A DNA stretch of 64,000 nt, from contig NZ_FUYN01000001.1 of the NCBI RefSeq assembly GCF_900168025.1, forward strand, positions 124,001 through 188,000, in the 5' to 3' direction. The notes under the pieces are model-generated. The model worked only from the letters and a program-made list of their open reading frames with translations, had not been told where the DNA came from and searched no databases. Positions 37,874 through 46,991 of this stretch are shown here, one piece after another (the stretch's first letter is position 1; each line of letters opens with the position of its first letter). The DNA is from Acetoanaerobium noterae (GTDB taxonomy: Bacteria; Bacillota; Clostridia; Peptostreptococcales; Filifactoraceae). A program made the position numbers and the translations under genes.

Positions 37874-38575
37874 TTATTTAATATTTGCCTTTTTGCATCT
37901 TTTAGCTATATAGTCATATACAGAGTTAAAATCTTCTCTACTTACATAAATTTGATTTCGTTCAAAGCTCTCATTTACATATATTATATTTAGATTCCTT
38001 TTAGCCTTTATATTCTTAACCTTAGAAAATTGGCTATATGAGGTTTTTTTAGCATTTGCAAGCAAGCCCGCTCCCATAGCTGTTGGGTTATTAGCGAGCG
38101 CTCCAGCTAGAACTGTTATCATGCTCAGAACCTGAGAACGCTTAAATTGTTTATCCATTTGGATATGTCTAATTCCCTTTTCATCCATTTCAAAAGCCAC
38201 GCAATATTTTCCTCCATTTAGAACTGCTATTATTATGTAAGCAATTATTGCAAGGCCAACCATAATTCCTCCAGCAATACCTCCTACGGTTACAAAAGCC
38301 TCAATAGCTTCACTAAATCCTCTTTCAAATAATTCTAAAAGGCTAACAAGCAGAGTTGGAAATGCTGTAGCTAGTAGAACTACCTTTAGCAAAGTAATTA
38401 ATATCCCTGGATTAGTCCACATATTAAGCTCATAAACCCATCTATATACTCCATCTTCTCCTTTGGATATTTCCTTAGATTCATCAAGTAAACTTACTTC
38501 TAGTTGCTGACTTCCACAAAATTCGCAAAACACACTTCCATCTTTTATTTCTTTGCTACATGATATGCATTTCAT
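37874..38575 (-). CDS. Zinc-ribbon membrane protein
   Basis: A ~233-residue protein. An N-terminal zinc ribbon (CISCSKEIKDGSVFCEFCG, two C-x2-C) is followed by two TM helices (~65-85 and ~105-130) and a C-terminal domain with FEMDEKGIRHIQMDKQFKRSQVL and YSQFSKVKNIKAKRNLN, resembling a PH-like fold. The start is placed at the ATG ending at 38575, 7 nt after AAGGAGGGG. It is the first gene of the operon. The two ribbon proteins together suggest a cytosolic scaffold for the giant membrane protein. Confidence 0.75.
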   Translation of the reverse strand: MKCISCSKEIKDGSVFCEFCGSQQLEVSLLDESKEISKGEDGVYRWVYELNMWTNPGILITLLKVVLLATAFPTLLVSLLELFERGFSEAIEAFVTVGGIAGGIMVGLAIIAYIIIAVLNGGKYCVAFEMDEKGIRHIQMDKQFKRSQVLSMITVLAGALANNPTAMGAGLLANAKKTSYSQFSKVKNIKAKRNLNIIYVNESFERNQIYVSREDFNSVYDYIAKRCKKANIK

Positions 38576-38666
38576 TCTAGCCCCTCCTTCGATTATCACT
38601 ATATTAACCATGATACAACACTGAGAAACTATATATCAACCAAATATTTATTTATAGCTTATTAAT

Positions 38667-38736
38667 CAAAAAACAAAAATGCTCCCGCCATAGAAACAGT
38701 TTTATTATTTAAACTATCTACCATAGAGAGAGCATA
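38667..38736 (-). terminator. Imperfect hairpin terminator after the VOC gene
   Basis: On the minus strand, ATGCTC...GAGCAT outer stem with TAGATAGTTT pairing to AAACTGTTTCTA inside, then TTTTTGTTTTTT. It ends the transcript of the VOC gene at 38770 and isolates the giant-protein operon. Confidence 0.65.
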
Positions 38737-38769
38737 TCCAAATACCTGGGGCTGCTTTACTGCTTTACA

Positions 38770-39159
38770 TTAAATTGTTATTTCTATTCTGTTCCCATCT
38801 GGATCTAAAATGCAGCTCTCATAATAGCCATCGCCTGTTACTCTAGGCTCTCCTACAATTTCATACCCATCACTTCTTAATTTAGTGGTAAGCTCATCCA
38901 CTTTTTCTTTACTTCCCACTGAAACAGCAAAATGAATTAACCCAAGATACTGCGAAAAGCTATTATTTAAGTTCAAAGGAATACTTGGCATTTGAATAAG
39001 CTCTAGTCTACAACCTGAATCAAACATCAAAAAATATGATTCAAAGGATTTGGATGAATTAATATATTTACTTCCTGAAGTACATCCAAAATATTCTATA
39101 TAAAAAAGCTTTAGCCTTTCAATATCTGAAGTCCAAATAGCAATGTGTTCAATGTTCAT
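38770..39159 (-). CDS. VOC/glyoxalase-family protein
   Basis: A ~129-residue protein with MNIEHIAIWTSDIERLKLFYIEYFG at the start and SCILDPDGNRIEI at the end. The metal-site His (IEHIAIW), the second His (IHFAVS) and Glu (RIEI) are all visible, as in functional lyases or thiol transferases. The start is taken as the ATG ending at 39159, 8 nt after AAAGGA. It is a single gene. Confidence 0.88.
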   Translation of the reverse strand: MNIEHIAIWTSDIERLKLFYIEYFGCTSGSKYINSSKSFESYFLMFDSGCRLELIQMPSIPLNLNNSFSQYLGLIHFAVSVGSKEKVDELTTKLRSDGYEIVGEPRVTGDGYYESCILDPDGNRIEITI

Positions 39160-39277
39160 TTTCATTATCCTTTCCGAAAGAAAAATATGACTAAGTCTTT
39201 ATAAAGTATTAGGCTATAGATTGTCATTTATGCACTGAAAATCTATTTTATCAATATAGATATATTTAATTATGATT

Positions 39278-40636
39278 TTATCCAATTACAATTACTTCAA
39301 TCAACTTAGTAAACTTTTCCTGCTCTTGTGTAGATAATACAGCTTTATATGTGTCTAAAGCTTCTGCCAATATATTATTGCTACTTTTACTACTCGGTTC
39401 GTAATCAATTGATGTAATCGAATTTCTTTTAGCCAGTGCCGCTACTTCTCCTAAATTTAATTCATCTAGTATTCTTAGAATTTCATCTTCAGTTAAATCC
39501 GCATCTATTAAAACATCCTCTAAATCTCCTAGAGAATTAACTTCTAGCTTTAAAATATTTTTCTTATCCGAAAAATGTCTGCATTGCCTTATTTCATCTA
39601 TGATTTTTCTGTATTTTTCATCGTCCATTTTTATTCCAAAAGAAACTATAAGCTTGTTTGAATTATCATAATATCTGGGAACAACAAAAACTCTATCCAA
39701 GGTATTGTTTATAATTGAATTTTCAATCAAAACTGCAAGCTGATTCAAGCTATTCTTTAAATACCTCATCAAGGATTCATTTAAATTTAAATCCCTTCTA
39801 AGTCCTTCTAACCCTGACTTAAGTATATCCTGAATTTGAATTTTAGATTTTTTATTAAAAATAATAAATAGCTTTTCTAAAGAGCTATCATCTATTTCTA
39901 AATGTCTATAGTCCTTACCTATAAGCTCACATCCTAAAGCTGATAATAGTACTATCTCATAAATATTAAAAGGGATATCACTATAATTTTTATCATAACC
40001 ACTTAAAAGATTATGGATGTCTTCACTTGAAAAAAAAGAACAAAATAAGTTTTCATAATATATCCATTCTAAATATTTATTTATAAATTCAATCCCTTTT
40101 AAGGGTTCCATTTTCTGATGCACTGGATAATCTGCAGTGATATGAATTTCATGAGCTCCAAATTCTGGGTAATATAACTTAAAAAATCCATTTATCCCAT
40201 CTTCAATTGTTGATTTATAAAACACATTATCTGTTTTTACCAATTTTCTCAAGATTGATTTATGGAGCAATTTTGAAGTTATTTTTAGCTTATCTATTTG
40301 CTTTAAACCTTTAGTGTAAATATTAAAAATTCCTTCTTTTTTAATATCTTCTATGGCTAAATCTGGATTCTCATAGGTTTTTAGATATACTCCGAGTGTA
40401 AATAAAATCGAGGAAAGTAGCTGGGAAGCTGCTTCAATTTTTATTGAGCTACTTTCTGAGCCGTTGTACTTCTCTGTTTGTTTTGCTAATAGCAATAAAC
40501 AATCAGTTTGTATACTCTCTACCTCATTTGCTGTTAGAAGGTTAACTCTAAAACCCTCTTCTAAAAGAGACTGAAAATAATCCTCGCTTTTTAAGAAGTC
40601 TATATTAATTTTTTTAACTATTTCAATATTATTCAA
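39278..40636 (-). CDS. DUF6179-like protein, function unknown
   Basis: A ~452-residue soluble, largely helical protein. From memory it resembles the DUF6179 family (LTANEVESIQTDCLLLLAKQTEKYNGSESSS; GFFKLYYPEFGAHEIHITADYP), and its partner resembles DUF6323. I place the start at a TTG ending at 40636, 6 nt after AGGAGG. This overlaps the upstream stop by 8 bp. The longer frame to 40693 would overlap by 65 bp with no site. The C-terminus (LTEDEILRILDELNLGEVAALAKR) looks like a short helical repeat. No catalytic motif is evident. Confidence 0.7.
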   Translation of the reverse strand: MNNIEIVKKINIDFLKSEDYFQSLLEEGFRVNLLTANEVESIQTDCLLLLAKQTEKYNGSESSSIKIEAASQLLSSILFTLGVYLKTYENPDLAIEDIKKEGIFNIYTKGLKQIDKLKITSKLLHKSILRKLVKTDNVFYKSTIEDGINGFFKLYYPEFGAHEIHITADYPVHQKMEPLKGIEFINKYLEWIYYENLFCSFFSSEDIHNLLSGYDKNYSDIPFNIYEIVLLSALGCELIGKDYRHLEIDDSSLEKLFIIFNKKSKIQIQDILKSGLEGLRRDLNLNESLMRYLKNSLNQLAVLIENSIINNTLDRVFVVPRYYDNSNKLIVSFGIKMDDEKYRKIIDEIRQCRHFSDKKNILKLEVNSLGDLEDVLIDADLTEDEILRILDELNLGEVAALAKRNSITSIDYEPSSKSSNNILAEALDTYKAVLSTQEQEKFTKLIEVIVIG

Positions 40637-41117
40637 GTGAATCCTCCTCATCCAAATCCGTCTTATCCTCTGTAAATTTTTCTTTGTACACATATCTTAG
40701 TGTTCTAGCTAGATTATTTAATTCTCTTCCCGATAATAGCTCGAGTGAACCTTGACATATTGAATCATATGAAATCTTCATAAATTTTATAAGCTCATCA
40801 TCGCTCATTAAGTCATTAGTTTCATTTTTATAATAATAAAATATTTCTAATAACTCATAGATCGTCTCTTCGTAATTGTGCATGGAAATGTATGGAGAAT
40901 CACAAAATGCTAAAATGATTTTTTCAATCACGCCTGCTCCAAACTCCATTCTTCCGTTATCTTTTAAAGCCGTCACTCTCGTTTCTACTAATGCTGCTGC
41001 TTGGGTGTTTGTTAATAGTAGATTATATTTTTCTGTTATATCATTACATGACAAAACTTCTGAAACTGCTTGCTTCAAAAGCAAATTACTGTTTAATAAC
41101 GAAAGTTCAAAATTCAT
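40629..41117 (-). CDS. DUF6323-like protein, partner of the DUF6179-like protein
   Basis: A 162-residue helical protein with SEVLSCNDITEKYNLLLTNTQAAALVETRVTALKDNGRMEFGAGVIEKIILAFCDSPYI and a C-terminal GSLELLSGRELN. This matches my recollection of DUF6323. AGGAGA lies 8 nt before the ATG. Its stop overlaps the next start, so a fixed protein ratio is likely. The 247 bp upstream, shared with the divergent gene at 41365, hold no gene. Confidence 0.7.
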   Translation of the reverse strand: MNFELSLLNSNLLLKQAVSEVLSCNDITEKYNLLLTNTQAAALVETRVTALKDNGRMEFGAGVIEKIILAFCDSPYISMHNYEETIYELLEIFYYYKNETNDLMSDDELIKFMKISYDSICQGSLELLSGRELNNLARTLRYVYKEKFTEDKTDLDEEDSLE

Positions 41118-41364
41118 ATTAATTTCTCCTATAAATTATATTGACATACAAAAATAAATGTGTTATGATAAATTTGGATTAATTTGTTCACAATTCTATA
41201 TATTTAAATTATATCTCATTTTCGAGATTTAGCAAGCTATTTCTATAGCTTCTTTTTTTTGCAAAAAAATTTAGCAAAAGTATTAATGCTTTTATTTATA
41301 TTTCATCTGGGTAAAGTAATTATAAGTATAAAAAATTCAATATTAGTTTAAAAGGAGTATTATC

Positions 41365-41886
41365 ATGTCAAAATTAATATTTAGAACAAATATAATCAAT
41401 ATCAATTCTTGGAATATAATTCACTTACCAAAAGCGATTAGCAATAAGCTATCTTCAAGAGGTATGCTAATAATAAAAGCTCGAATAAATAACTGCATTT
41501 TTGAAGTAGAGCTAGAGCCTGATGGTTCTGGAAGTCACTGGTTCAAAGTAAGTGATGATTTTATGGATAAAATCAAGGCTAATAAAAATGATGAAATTTC
41601 GATTGAATTTGAGGAAACAAAGTGGTTTAAGCCTCAAATTCCTCTAGACTTCATAGATTCTTTAGAGGACGAAAATCTACTTGATGCTTGGGATTTGCTA
41701 ACTACCAAAGCTCAATGGGAATGGATAAGATGGATTAGATTTACTAAGAATGAAGTCACCAGACAAAAGCGCATAAAAACAGCATGCTCTATGCTTCAAT
41801 CTGGGAAGAAAAGACCATGCTGTTTTGACCAAACAAGATGCACACAAACTCATGTGTGTAATAGTGGTGTACTTTTGTCGAAATAG
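41365..41886 (+). CDS. YdeI/OmpD-associated (DUF1905-containing) protein
   Basis: A 173-residue protein. The N-terminal ~95 residues resemble DUF1905 (WNIIHLPKAISNKL, GMLIIKARINNCIFEVEL, DGSGSHWFKVS). The rest is a bacteriocin-protection/YdeI-like helical part (FKPQIPLDFIDSL, WDLLTTKAQWEWIRWIRFTKNEVTRQKRI). Unusual is a Cys-rich tail (PCCFDQTRCTQTHVC) that could bind metal. AAAGGAG precedes the ATG. It is a single gene. Confidence 0.8.
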   Translation: MSKLIFRTNIININSWNIIHLPKAISNKLSSRGMLIIKARINNCIFEVELEPDGSGSHWFKVSDDFMDKIKANKNDEISIEFEETKWFKPQIPLDFIDSLEDENLLDAWDLLTTKAQWEWIRWIRFTKNEVTRQKRIKTACSMLQSGKKRPCCFDQTRCTQTHVCNSGVLLSK

Positions 41887-41912
41887 ACTTAAAGGATTTA
41901 TTATTTTAAATT

Positions 41913-42713
41913 TTATTTATTCATTATCAATTTATTTGCTAGGTATCTTTTTTTGTATTTTACTTCTGCATATTTTGCAATTTTTTTGATAATCGTATAA
42001 TTGATTGTCCCTCCCAAGGCTCCAATCAAAGGAATACCTTGAATGAACTTTCCAACTAGCAGAGCATCAGATAAGGTTTTAGCTGTATCTTTCACCATCA
42101 AATCTAAATCAATATTCATTTCTAAATTCTTATCAATAGAGTCTCCAAGCATTGATACTTCATCATTTAATCTCAGCTTTTCCTCTCCTTCACTCATAGC
42201 TGCAGCTATTAGTTTAAGAATAAATGCTTTTTCCTCATCACTATCATACTTATATCCATAATTAAGTGCAATCTCATATATCGTCTTCATTATCACTCCA
42301 ATAAATATAGGAATATCAGGAAGACCCACACCAAAAAAACCTAAAACACTCCCCTCTATAAAGGATGATGAAGTATTTAATCTTTTAGAATCTCTAGCAT
42401 ATTTATCCAGCTTGTTTATACTTTTCCGATTCATATTTTTATCTAAGATATAATTGTTAACTTCATAATCAGACATAAGCCTATCTTTGTTATAAGTTTT
42501 TTCTATAACTATATTTCCTTTTTCAAAAACTAACTGAAATCCTTTGAAAAATGCCGATTCCAATGTTTCCTTAAGCTTTTCAGGGATTTTATCCTGCACT
42601 TTATCCATTACAGGGGTAACCTTTGACTTTATGAGCTTATTTTCCTTTTTATTTAAAATTTTTTCTTCTTTTTTGTTAAGTCGCTTAAATTGCCTGCTCA
42701 GTTCTTTAGACAT
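41913..42713 (-). CDS. EcsC-family protein
   Basis: A ~266-residue protein. A charged, lysine-rich N-terminus precedes the EcsC domain, which has a hydrophobic GSVLGFFGVGLPDIPIFIGVIMKTIYEIALNYGY and a second hydrophobic helix near the C-terminus (GIPLIGALGGTINYTIIKKIAKYA). The family is found with the Ecs ABC transporter but also alone, as here; its function is unclear. The ATG ending at 42713 is used, 5 nt after AGAAGGTGG. Confidence 0.85.
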   Translation of the reverse strand: MSKELSRQFKRLNKKEEKILNKKENKLIKSKVTPVMDKVQDKIPEKLKETLESAFFKGFQLVFEKGNIVIEKTYNKDRLMSDYEVNNYILDKNMNRKSINKLDKYARDSKRLNTSSSFIEGSVLGFFGVGLPDIPIFIGVIMKTIYEIALNYGYKYDSDEEKAFILKLIAAAMSEGEEKLRLNDEVSMLGDSIDKNLEMNIDLDLMVKDTAKTLSDALLVGKFIQGIPLIGALGGTINYTIIKKIAKYAEVKYKKRYLANKLIMNK

Positions 42714-42927
42714 AAAAACCACCTTCTATTTCTTAATATTTTAAATTTCCAAATAAGCAATAAATAATTCTGAAAAATAGAACAACAATATTATTCATAT
42801 AAATTTAACTTAAGCATACTATATGAGTACCCAATTTTATGTATGGGTAATAATATAACAAAGTATTTTCATAGTTTAATAAATCCAAGGTTTTATAGTG
42901 ATTTATAAATGAATAGAGGTGTAATCC

Positions 42928-44253
42928 ATGCTCAAATTCATAAAATTTTTATCAATAGCTTTTACTATTACAAGCTTATTAGTTGCATGCAATAAGCTTG
43001 ATTATTCTAGCGATATGGCTTATATAAAAACTCAAGAAAATATAGATTTTTTTATAGTTCCAGATATTCATCACTTTTCAAAATCAATCTACGATGACAA
43101 AGAAGCTTTTCAAAATTTTCTTGCAACTAGCGACGGAAAATTGATTAAATACAGCACAGAAATAATAACTAGCATCAAAGAAGATATAAGAAAAGAACAA
43201 CCTGATTTTCTTATTCTTCCTGGAGACTTAACAACTAGTGGAGATAAAGAAAGTCATATTGAGCTAGCAGAATTACTTAATGAAATAGAACAAATAGGAA
43301 CTCAGGTTTTAGTCGTTCCAGGAAACCACGATATAGAAAACCCATGGTCTAGAAAATTTATAGGCTCTGATGTCATAAAAACTGACAATATTTCATCTAA
43401 TGACTGGAAAGATATTTATTATCAATATGGATACAGCCAAGCAATATCAACAGATAAAAGTTCTGCAAGCTATTTGGTTGCTGCCTCTGGAGATTTGTGG
43501 ATTCTTATGCTCGACTCCACAATTTCTAATGAAAAATCAAAAAATCTATATCCTATTAAAGGTGGAGAACTTTCAAAAAATACTCTTACTTGGATAAATA
43601 ACTGTAGTGAACTAGCAAAAAAAAATAATGCAAAACTAATGGCAGTAATGCATCATAATCTTCTTGAGCACAGTCAAATTTTCAATGATAGCTATACTGT
43701 AAACAACAAAGACGAAGTTTTAGATAGCTTTATAAATGCCAATATTGACCTAGTACTTACTGGGCACATCCATATCCAAGACATCAAATCATTTACAAAA
43801 AATGAAACTACAATTTATGACATCGGAACTAGCAGTGCCCTTGTTTATCCCAATCAATATGGAACACTTAAGTTCAGTCCAGCTAACGGCTATACTTATA
43901 ATACAAAAGGCATCAATCTGGATAAACTAGAAACTGAATTCGATAAAGAAGCCTTTAAGAATTATGTCATATGTGTATTCATGGAGCAATGCTGCAATCA
44001 ATATAAAGATTGCCTAGCTGAACTAGATGAATTAAATGATGAAGATTTGGAGAAAGCTTATAGCGTTATAGTTGAAATGAACAAAATGTATTTCTCTGGT
44101 TTTAGAAATAATGCCTTAATTAATATCACAGCTTCTGAAGGCTTTAGTATTTTAAAAAATGTATCAAGTTGCTTTGCCCAGGAATATGTTCTTAGCATGC
44201 TAAATGATGAGTTCGAAAACAACAATACTTTATTTATTCCTTTTTCCAATTGA
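42928..44253 (+). CDS. Lipoprotein metallophosphoesterase
   Basis: A 441-residue calcineurin-like phosphoesterase. The N-terminus is a lipoprotein signal with lipobox LVAC (Cys21). Metal-site motifs are in order: D-x-H (PDIHHF), GDLTTSGDKESH, GNHDIENP, a later His in MHHNLLEH, and GHIHIQD. The catalytic part ends near residue 320; the C-terminal ~120 residues are helical. It is exported and membrane-anchored, so likely acts on extracellular phosphate esters. Its 3' end overlaps the convergent flavin reductase gene by 24 bp. Confidence 0.9.
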   Translation: MLKFIKFLSIAFTITSLLVACNKLDYSSDMAYIKTQENIDFFIVPDIHHFSKSIYDDKEAFQNFLATSDGKLIKYSTEIITSIKEDIRKEQPDFLILPGDLTTSGDKESHIELAELLNEIEQIGTQVLVVPGNHDIENPWSRKFIGSDVIKTDNISSNDWKDIYYQYGYSQAISTDKSSASYLVAASGDLWILMLDSTISNEKSKNLYPIKGGELSKNTLTWINNCSELAKKNNAKLMAVMHHNLLEHSQIFNDSYTVNNKDEVLDSFINANIDLVLTGHIHIQDIKSFTKNETTIYDIGTSSALVYPNQYGTLKFSPANGYTYNTKGINLDKLETEFDKEAFKNYVICVFMEQCCNQYKDCLAELDELNDEDLEKAYSVIVEMNKMYFSGFRNNALINITASEGFSILKNVSSCFAQEYVLSMLNDEFENNNTLFIPFSN

Positions 44254-44829
44254 ATCTGTTCTTTTTTTCTTTTTCTTTGCAATGGAATAACCAAAGGTAC
44301 CCAGTGAATTTCCAAGTCCATAGTAGGTTCCATGAGAGTAGCAAATTGGATTTGCTTGCGAAAGATTGAATTTCCCTTTGGCATCTAGATATTTTTCGTC
44401 AACATGAACACCTAAAACTTCAGCCATAAACATATGATGAGAACCTAAATCCTTAATTTCTATTACCCTGCACTCAATATTAACAGGACTTTCTTCAATC
44501 ATAGGAGCACTTACAAAATCTCCTTTTATAGGTGTAAGTTTATTGATTTTGAATTTATCAAAATCTCTACCAGATTTCACTCCGCAAAAGTCAGTTTCTT
44601 TTGCAAGCTTATCAGTTGTTAGATTAATTACAAATTCCTTACTGTCTTTAATCAGGTCATACGAATATCTACTAGGTCTTATTGAAACATATACTAATGG
44701 CGGATTAGTACAAAGAGTCCCTGTCCACGCTATCGTAATAATATTTGGACGCTCCATATTACCACAGCTTACCATAACTGCAGGTAGTGGATACACCATA
44801 TTTCCAGCTTTCCATAATTTTTTTGACAT
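44230..44829 (-). CDS. Flavin reductase-family (FMN-binding split barrel) protein
   Basis: A ~199-residue protein with PLPAVMVSCGNMERPNIITIAWTG, NPPLVYVSIRPSRYSYDLI, FVINLTTDKLAKETDFCGV and a late HMFMAEVLGVHVDE. It probably binds FMN and reduces flavins or acts as an iron-sulfur-free reductase. I use the ATG ending at 44829; AAGGA lies 11 nt upstream. The C-terminal lysine-rich tail is encoded within the region overlapping the phosphoesterase gene. Confidence 0.9.
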   Translation of the reverse strand: MSKKLWKAGNMVYPLPAVMVSCGNMERPNIITIAWTGTLCTNPPLVYVSIRPSRYSYDLIKDSKEFVINLTTDKLAKETDFCGVKSGRDFDKFKINKLTPIKGDFVSAPMIEESPVNIECRVIEIKDLGSHHMFMAEVLGVHVDEKYLDAKGKFNLSQANPICYSHGTYYGLGNSLGTFGYSIAKKKKKRTDSIGKRNK

Positions 44830-44893
44830 ATATATTATCATCCTTTTCAATTTACTTTATAAAACCTAAATATACCAAATATATGATAAATAT

Positions 44894-44936
44894 AAAAAAG
44901 CATTAAAAAACTATAAATCTCTTAATGCTTTTTTTA
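44894..44936 (-). terminator. Hairpin terminator after the ABC exporter operon
   Basis: AAAAAAGCATTAA / TTAATGCTTTTTTT, 51 bp beyond the permease stop. Confidence 0.8.
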
Positions 44937-44986
44937 ACATTTGTTTTCAATAGCAATATTAATTTAATTGAATTTTATTAATGTGT

Positions 44987-45823
44987 TTAACCCCATAAAT
45001 CACTAGCATCACTAGAGCTTCTATTGATTTTCGAGAAATCTGTTTTAATAAAAGAGTTTGTAGACAGTAGTAAAAAAATCAGCCCTATTACTAAAATAAT
45101 AACAAAAGACATAAAAGGAGTAACAATAAATCCATTTACATCAATTACTAGTCCTTCATTTGCAAGCTCGATAGTTGGTAAATGAGTTTTTTCTAATACT
45201 ATCATCCTAAAAAAGGCTGTCGCATATGTCATAGGATTAAGATATGCTATATATTTTAAAGAGGTTGGAAGCATTGATATAGGAATATATGCTCCAGACA
45301 AAAATGTCAACGGCATTGTCACTGCAGTTTTAACTATTTGGAAGGTTTGGCCACTTCTAACTATAGTTGCTAGATATAGCCCTACACCAGAAAATACAAG
45401 CCCAACGCAAATCATAGCTAAAAGAACAAATACAGGGGTAGTCCACGATGTAAATCTAATGCCTACAAAAAAACCGATTATTAAAATCATAAGTCCTTGT
45501 ACCGTCGATACAGTGGCCGCTGATAAAAGCTGCCCTACTGCTACAGCAATTCTTTTGGCTGGTGAAACTAAAACCTCCTTCATAAATCCGCTTACCATAT
45601 CGTCAACAGTCGATGAAGCAAGATTTAGTGAGCTTTCAAACACTGTAGCTATTATTACTCCAGAAAGCATATAAGTAATAGGGTCCTCTATAAAATCATT
45701 TTTAAATATAGCTCCAAAAACATAAACGAAAAAAAATGGAAATAAAAGTGAGAAAACAAGTCCTGTCCTATTTCTCACAAAGGCTTTGAGTCCTCTCTTC
45801 CACAATGCATATACTGTATTCAT
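44987..45823 (-). CDS. ABC-2 type drug exporter permease
   Basis: A ~278-residue membrane protein with six TM helices of the DrrB/NodJ-like ABC-2 class (RTGLVFSLLFPFFFVYVFGAIF, GFMKEVLVSPAKRIAVAVGQ, PLTFLSGAYIPISMLPTSLKYIAYLNPMTY). The start is set at the ATG ending at 45823, 9 nt after GGAGG; the earlier ATG at 45832 abuts that site. It follows the ATPase gene directly. Confidence 0.9.
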   Translation of the reverse strand: MNTVYALWKRGLKAFVRNRTGLVFSLLFPFFFVYVFGAIFKNDFIEDPITYMLSGVIIATVFESSLNLASSTVDDMVSGFMKEVLVSPAKRIAVAVGQLLSAATVSTVQGLMILIIGFFVGIRFTSWTTPVFVLLAMICVGLVFSGVGLYLATIVRSGQTFQIVKTAVTMPLTFLSGAYIPISMLPTSLKYIAYLNPMTYATAFFRMIVLEKTHLPTIELANEGLVIDVNGFIVTPFMSFVIILVIGLIFLLLSTNSFIKTDFSKINRSSSDASDLWG

Positions 45824-45824
45824 A

Positions 45825-46745
45825 TTATGCATCCTCCCTGATTGTTTTGCCAGTTATTTCTATGAATACATCATTGAACGTCCCTTTTTTTATCTCAATA
45901 TCAGTTATGTTATCTTTTTGTAAGCTTAAAACCTGTAATAGTTGATGGATGTTTTCTGCATCTACCTTGTAATATCCCTTTTTTTTCACAAATTCTAGCT
46001 TATGCTTTTCAAGTAAAGTTTCTAGCTCAGCTTCATTCTTGGCATTTATATATGCTTTATCTTTTGTAAACTCTTTCTTTAAAGCATATGGAGTATCATG
46101 GGCAACTATTTTGCCTCCATCAATGATAGCTATTTTGTTGCATATCTCCGCTTCCTCCATATAGTGTGTAGTAAGAAAAATAGTGATATTCCTTTCTTTT
46201 TGAAGCTTCAAAATATACTCCCATATATGAGCTCTAGTTTGAGGATCTAGTCCAGTAGTAGGTTCATCTAAAAATAAAACCTTAGGATAATGAATCAATC
46301 CTCTTGCAATTTCTACCCTGCGCTTCATCCCACCTGATAAAGCTCCTACTAGTTTTTTTCGCTCATTTAATAAATCTACTAGAGTCAAAACAAAGTGCAT
46401 CCTTTCTTCTACTTCATTTTTGGGAATATTATAGAAAACACAATGCATTTTGAGATTTTCTTCAATTGTCATCTTAGAATCAAGAGTGGAGTCTTGAAAT
46501 ACAACTCCTATAGATGCTCTTACCTCGTCCTTTTGAGTAGATACATCTTTTCCCTCAATTAAAAGTGTTCCTGAAGTCTTTTCAAAAATAGTACACAGGG
46601 TATTTATAGTTGTACTTTTCCCTGCCCCATTTGGGCCTAAAAAAGCAAATACGCTACCTTCCTCTACTGTAAAGGAAATATCATCTACAGCTATGAAATC
46701 ACCATATTTCTTTGTGAAATTCTTTACCTCTATTATTGGTCTCAT
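45825..46745 (-). CDS. ABC exporter ATP-binding protein (DrrA-like)
   Basis: A 306-residue ATPase with Walker A GPNGAGKST, Q-loop VVFQDSTLD, signature LSGGMKRRVEIARGL, Walker B VLFLDEPTTGLDP, and His switch TTHYMEEAE. The C-terminal ~90 residues form the accessory domain seen in daunorubicin-type exporters. It is the first gene of a two-gene exporter operon. A substrate such as a drug or lipid is inferred only from the class. Confidence 0.92.
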   Translation of the reverse strand: MRPIIEVKNFTKKYGDFIAVDDISFTVEEGSVFAFLGPNGAGKSTTINTLCTIFEKTSGTLLIEGKDVSTQKDEVRASIGVVFQDSTLDSKMTIEENLKMHCVFYNIPKNEVEERMHFVLTLVDLLNERKKLVGALSGGMKRRVEIARGLIHYPKVLFLDEPTTGLDPQTRAHIWEYILKLQKERNITIFLTTHYMEEAEICNKIAIIDGGKIVAHDTPYALKKEFTKDKAYINAKNEAELETLLEKHKLEFVKKKGYYKVDAENIHQLLQVLSLQKDNITDIEIKKGTFNDVFIEITGKTIREDA

Positions 46746-46884
46746 TTATATCTTTACCTTCTCCAATCTATTTTGTAGCAATTCATAAACATAATATACC
46801 ACATATCTGATATAATGAAACTTCATGAATTAAATCAATTGTTAAAATCCAAGAAAGATTAATGATAAGCTTTATCTTGTCTTA

Positions 46885-46930
46885 AAATAAGAATTCCACC
46901 CTGTTAACCAATAGGGCGGAATTCTTATTT
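46885..46930 (-). terminator. Hairpin terminator after arr
   Basis: AAATAAGAATTCC...CCCT and AGGG...GGAATTCTTATTT form a 17-18 bp stem, 62 bp beyond the arr stop. Confidence 0.85.
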
Positions 46931-46991
46931 AGTATTTCTAAAAAATGTGATATTTTTCTATTTCAATAACTGATTAAAAGCCTTCTCGTAA

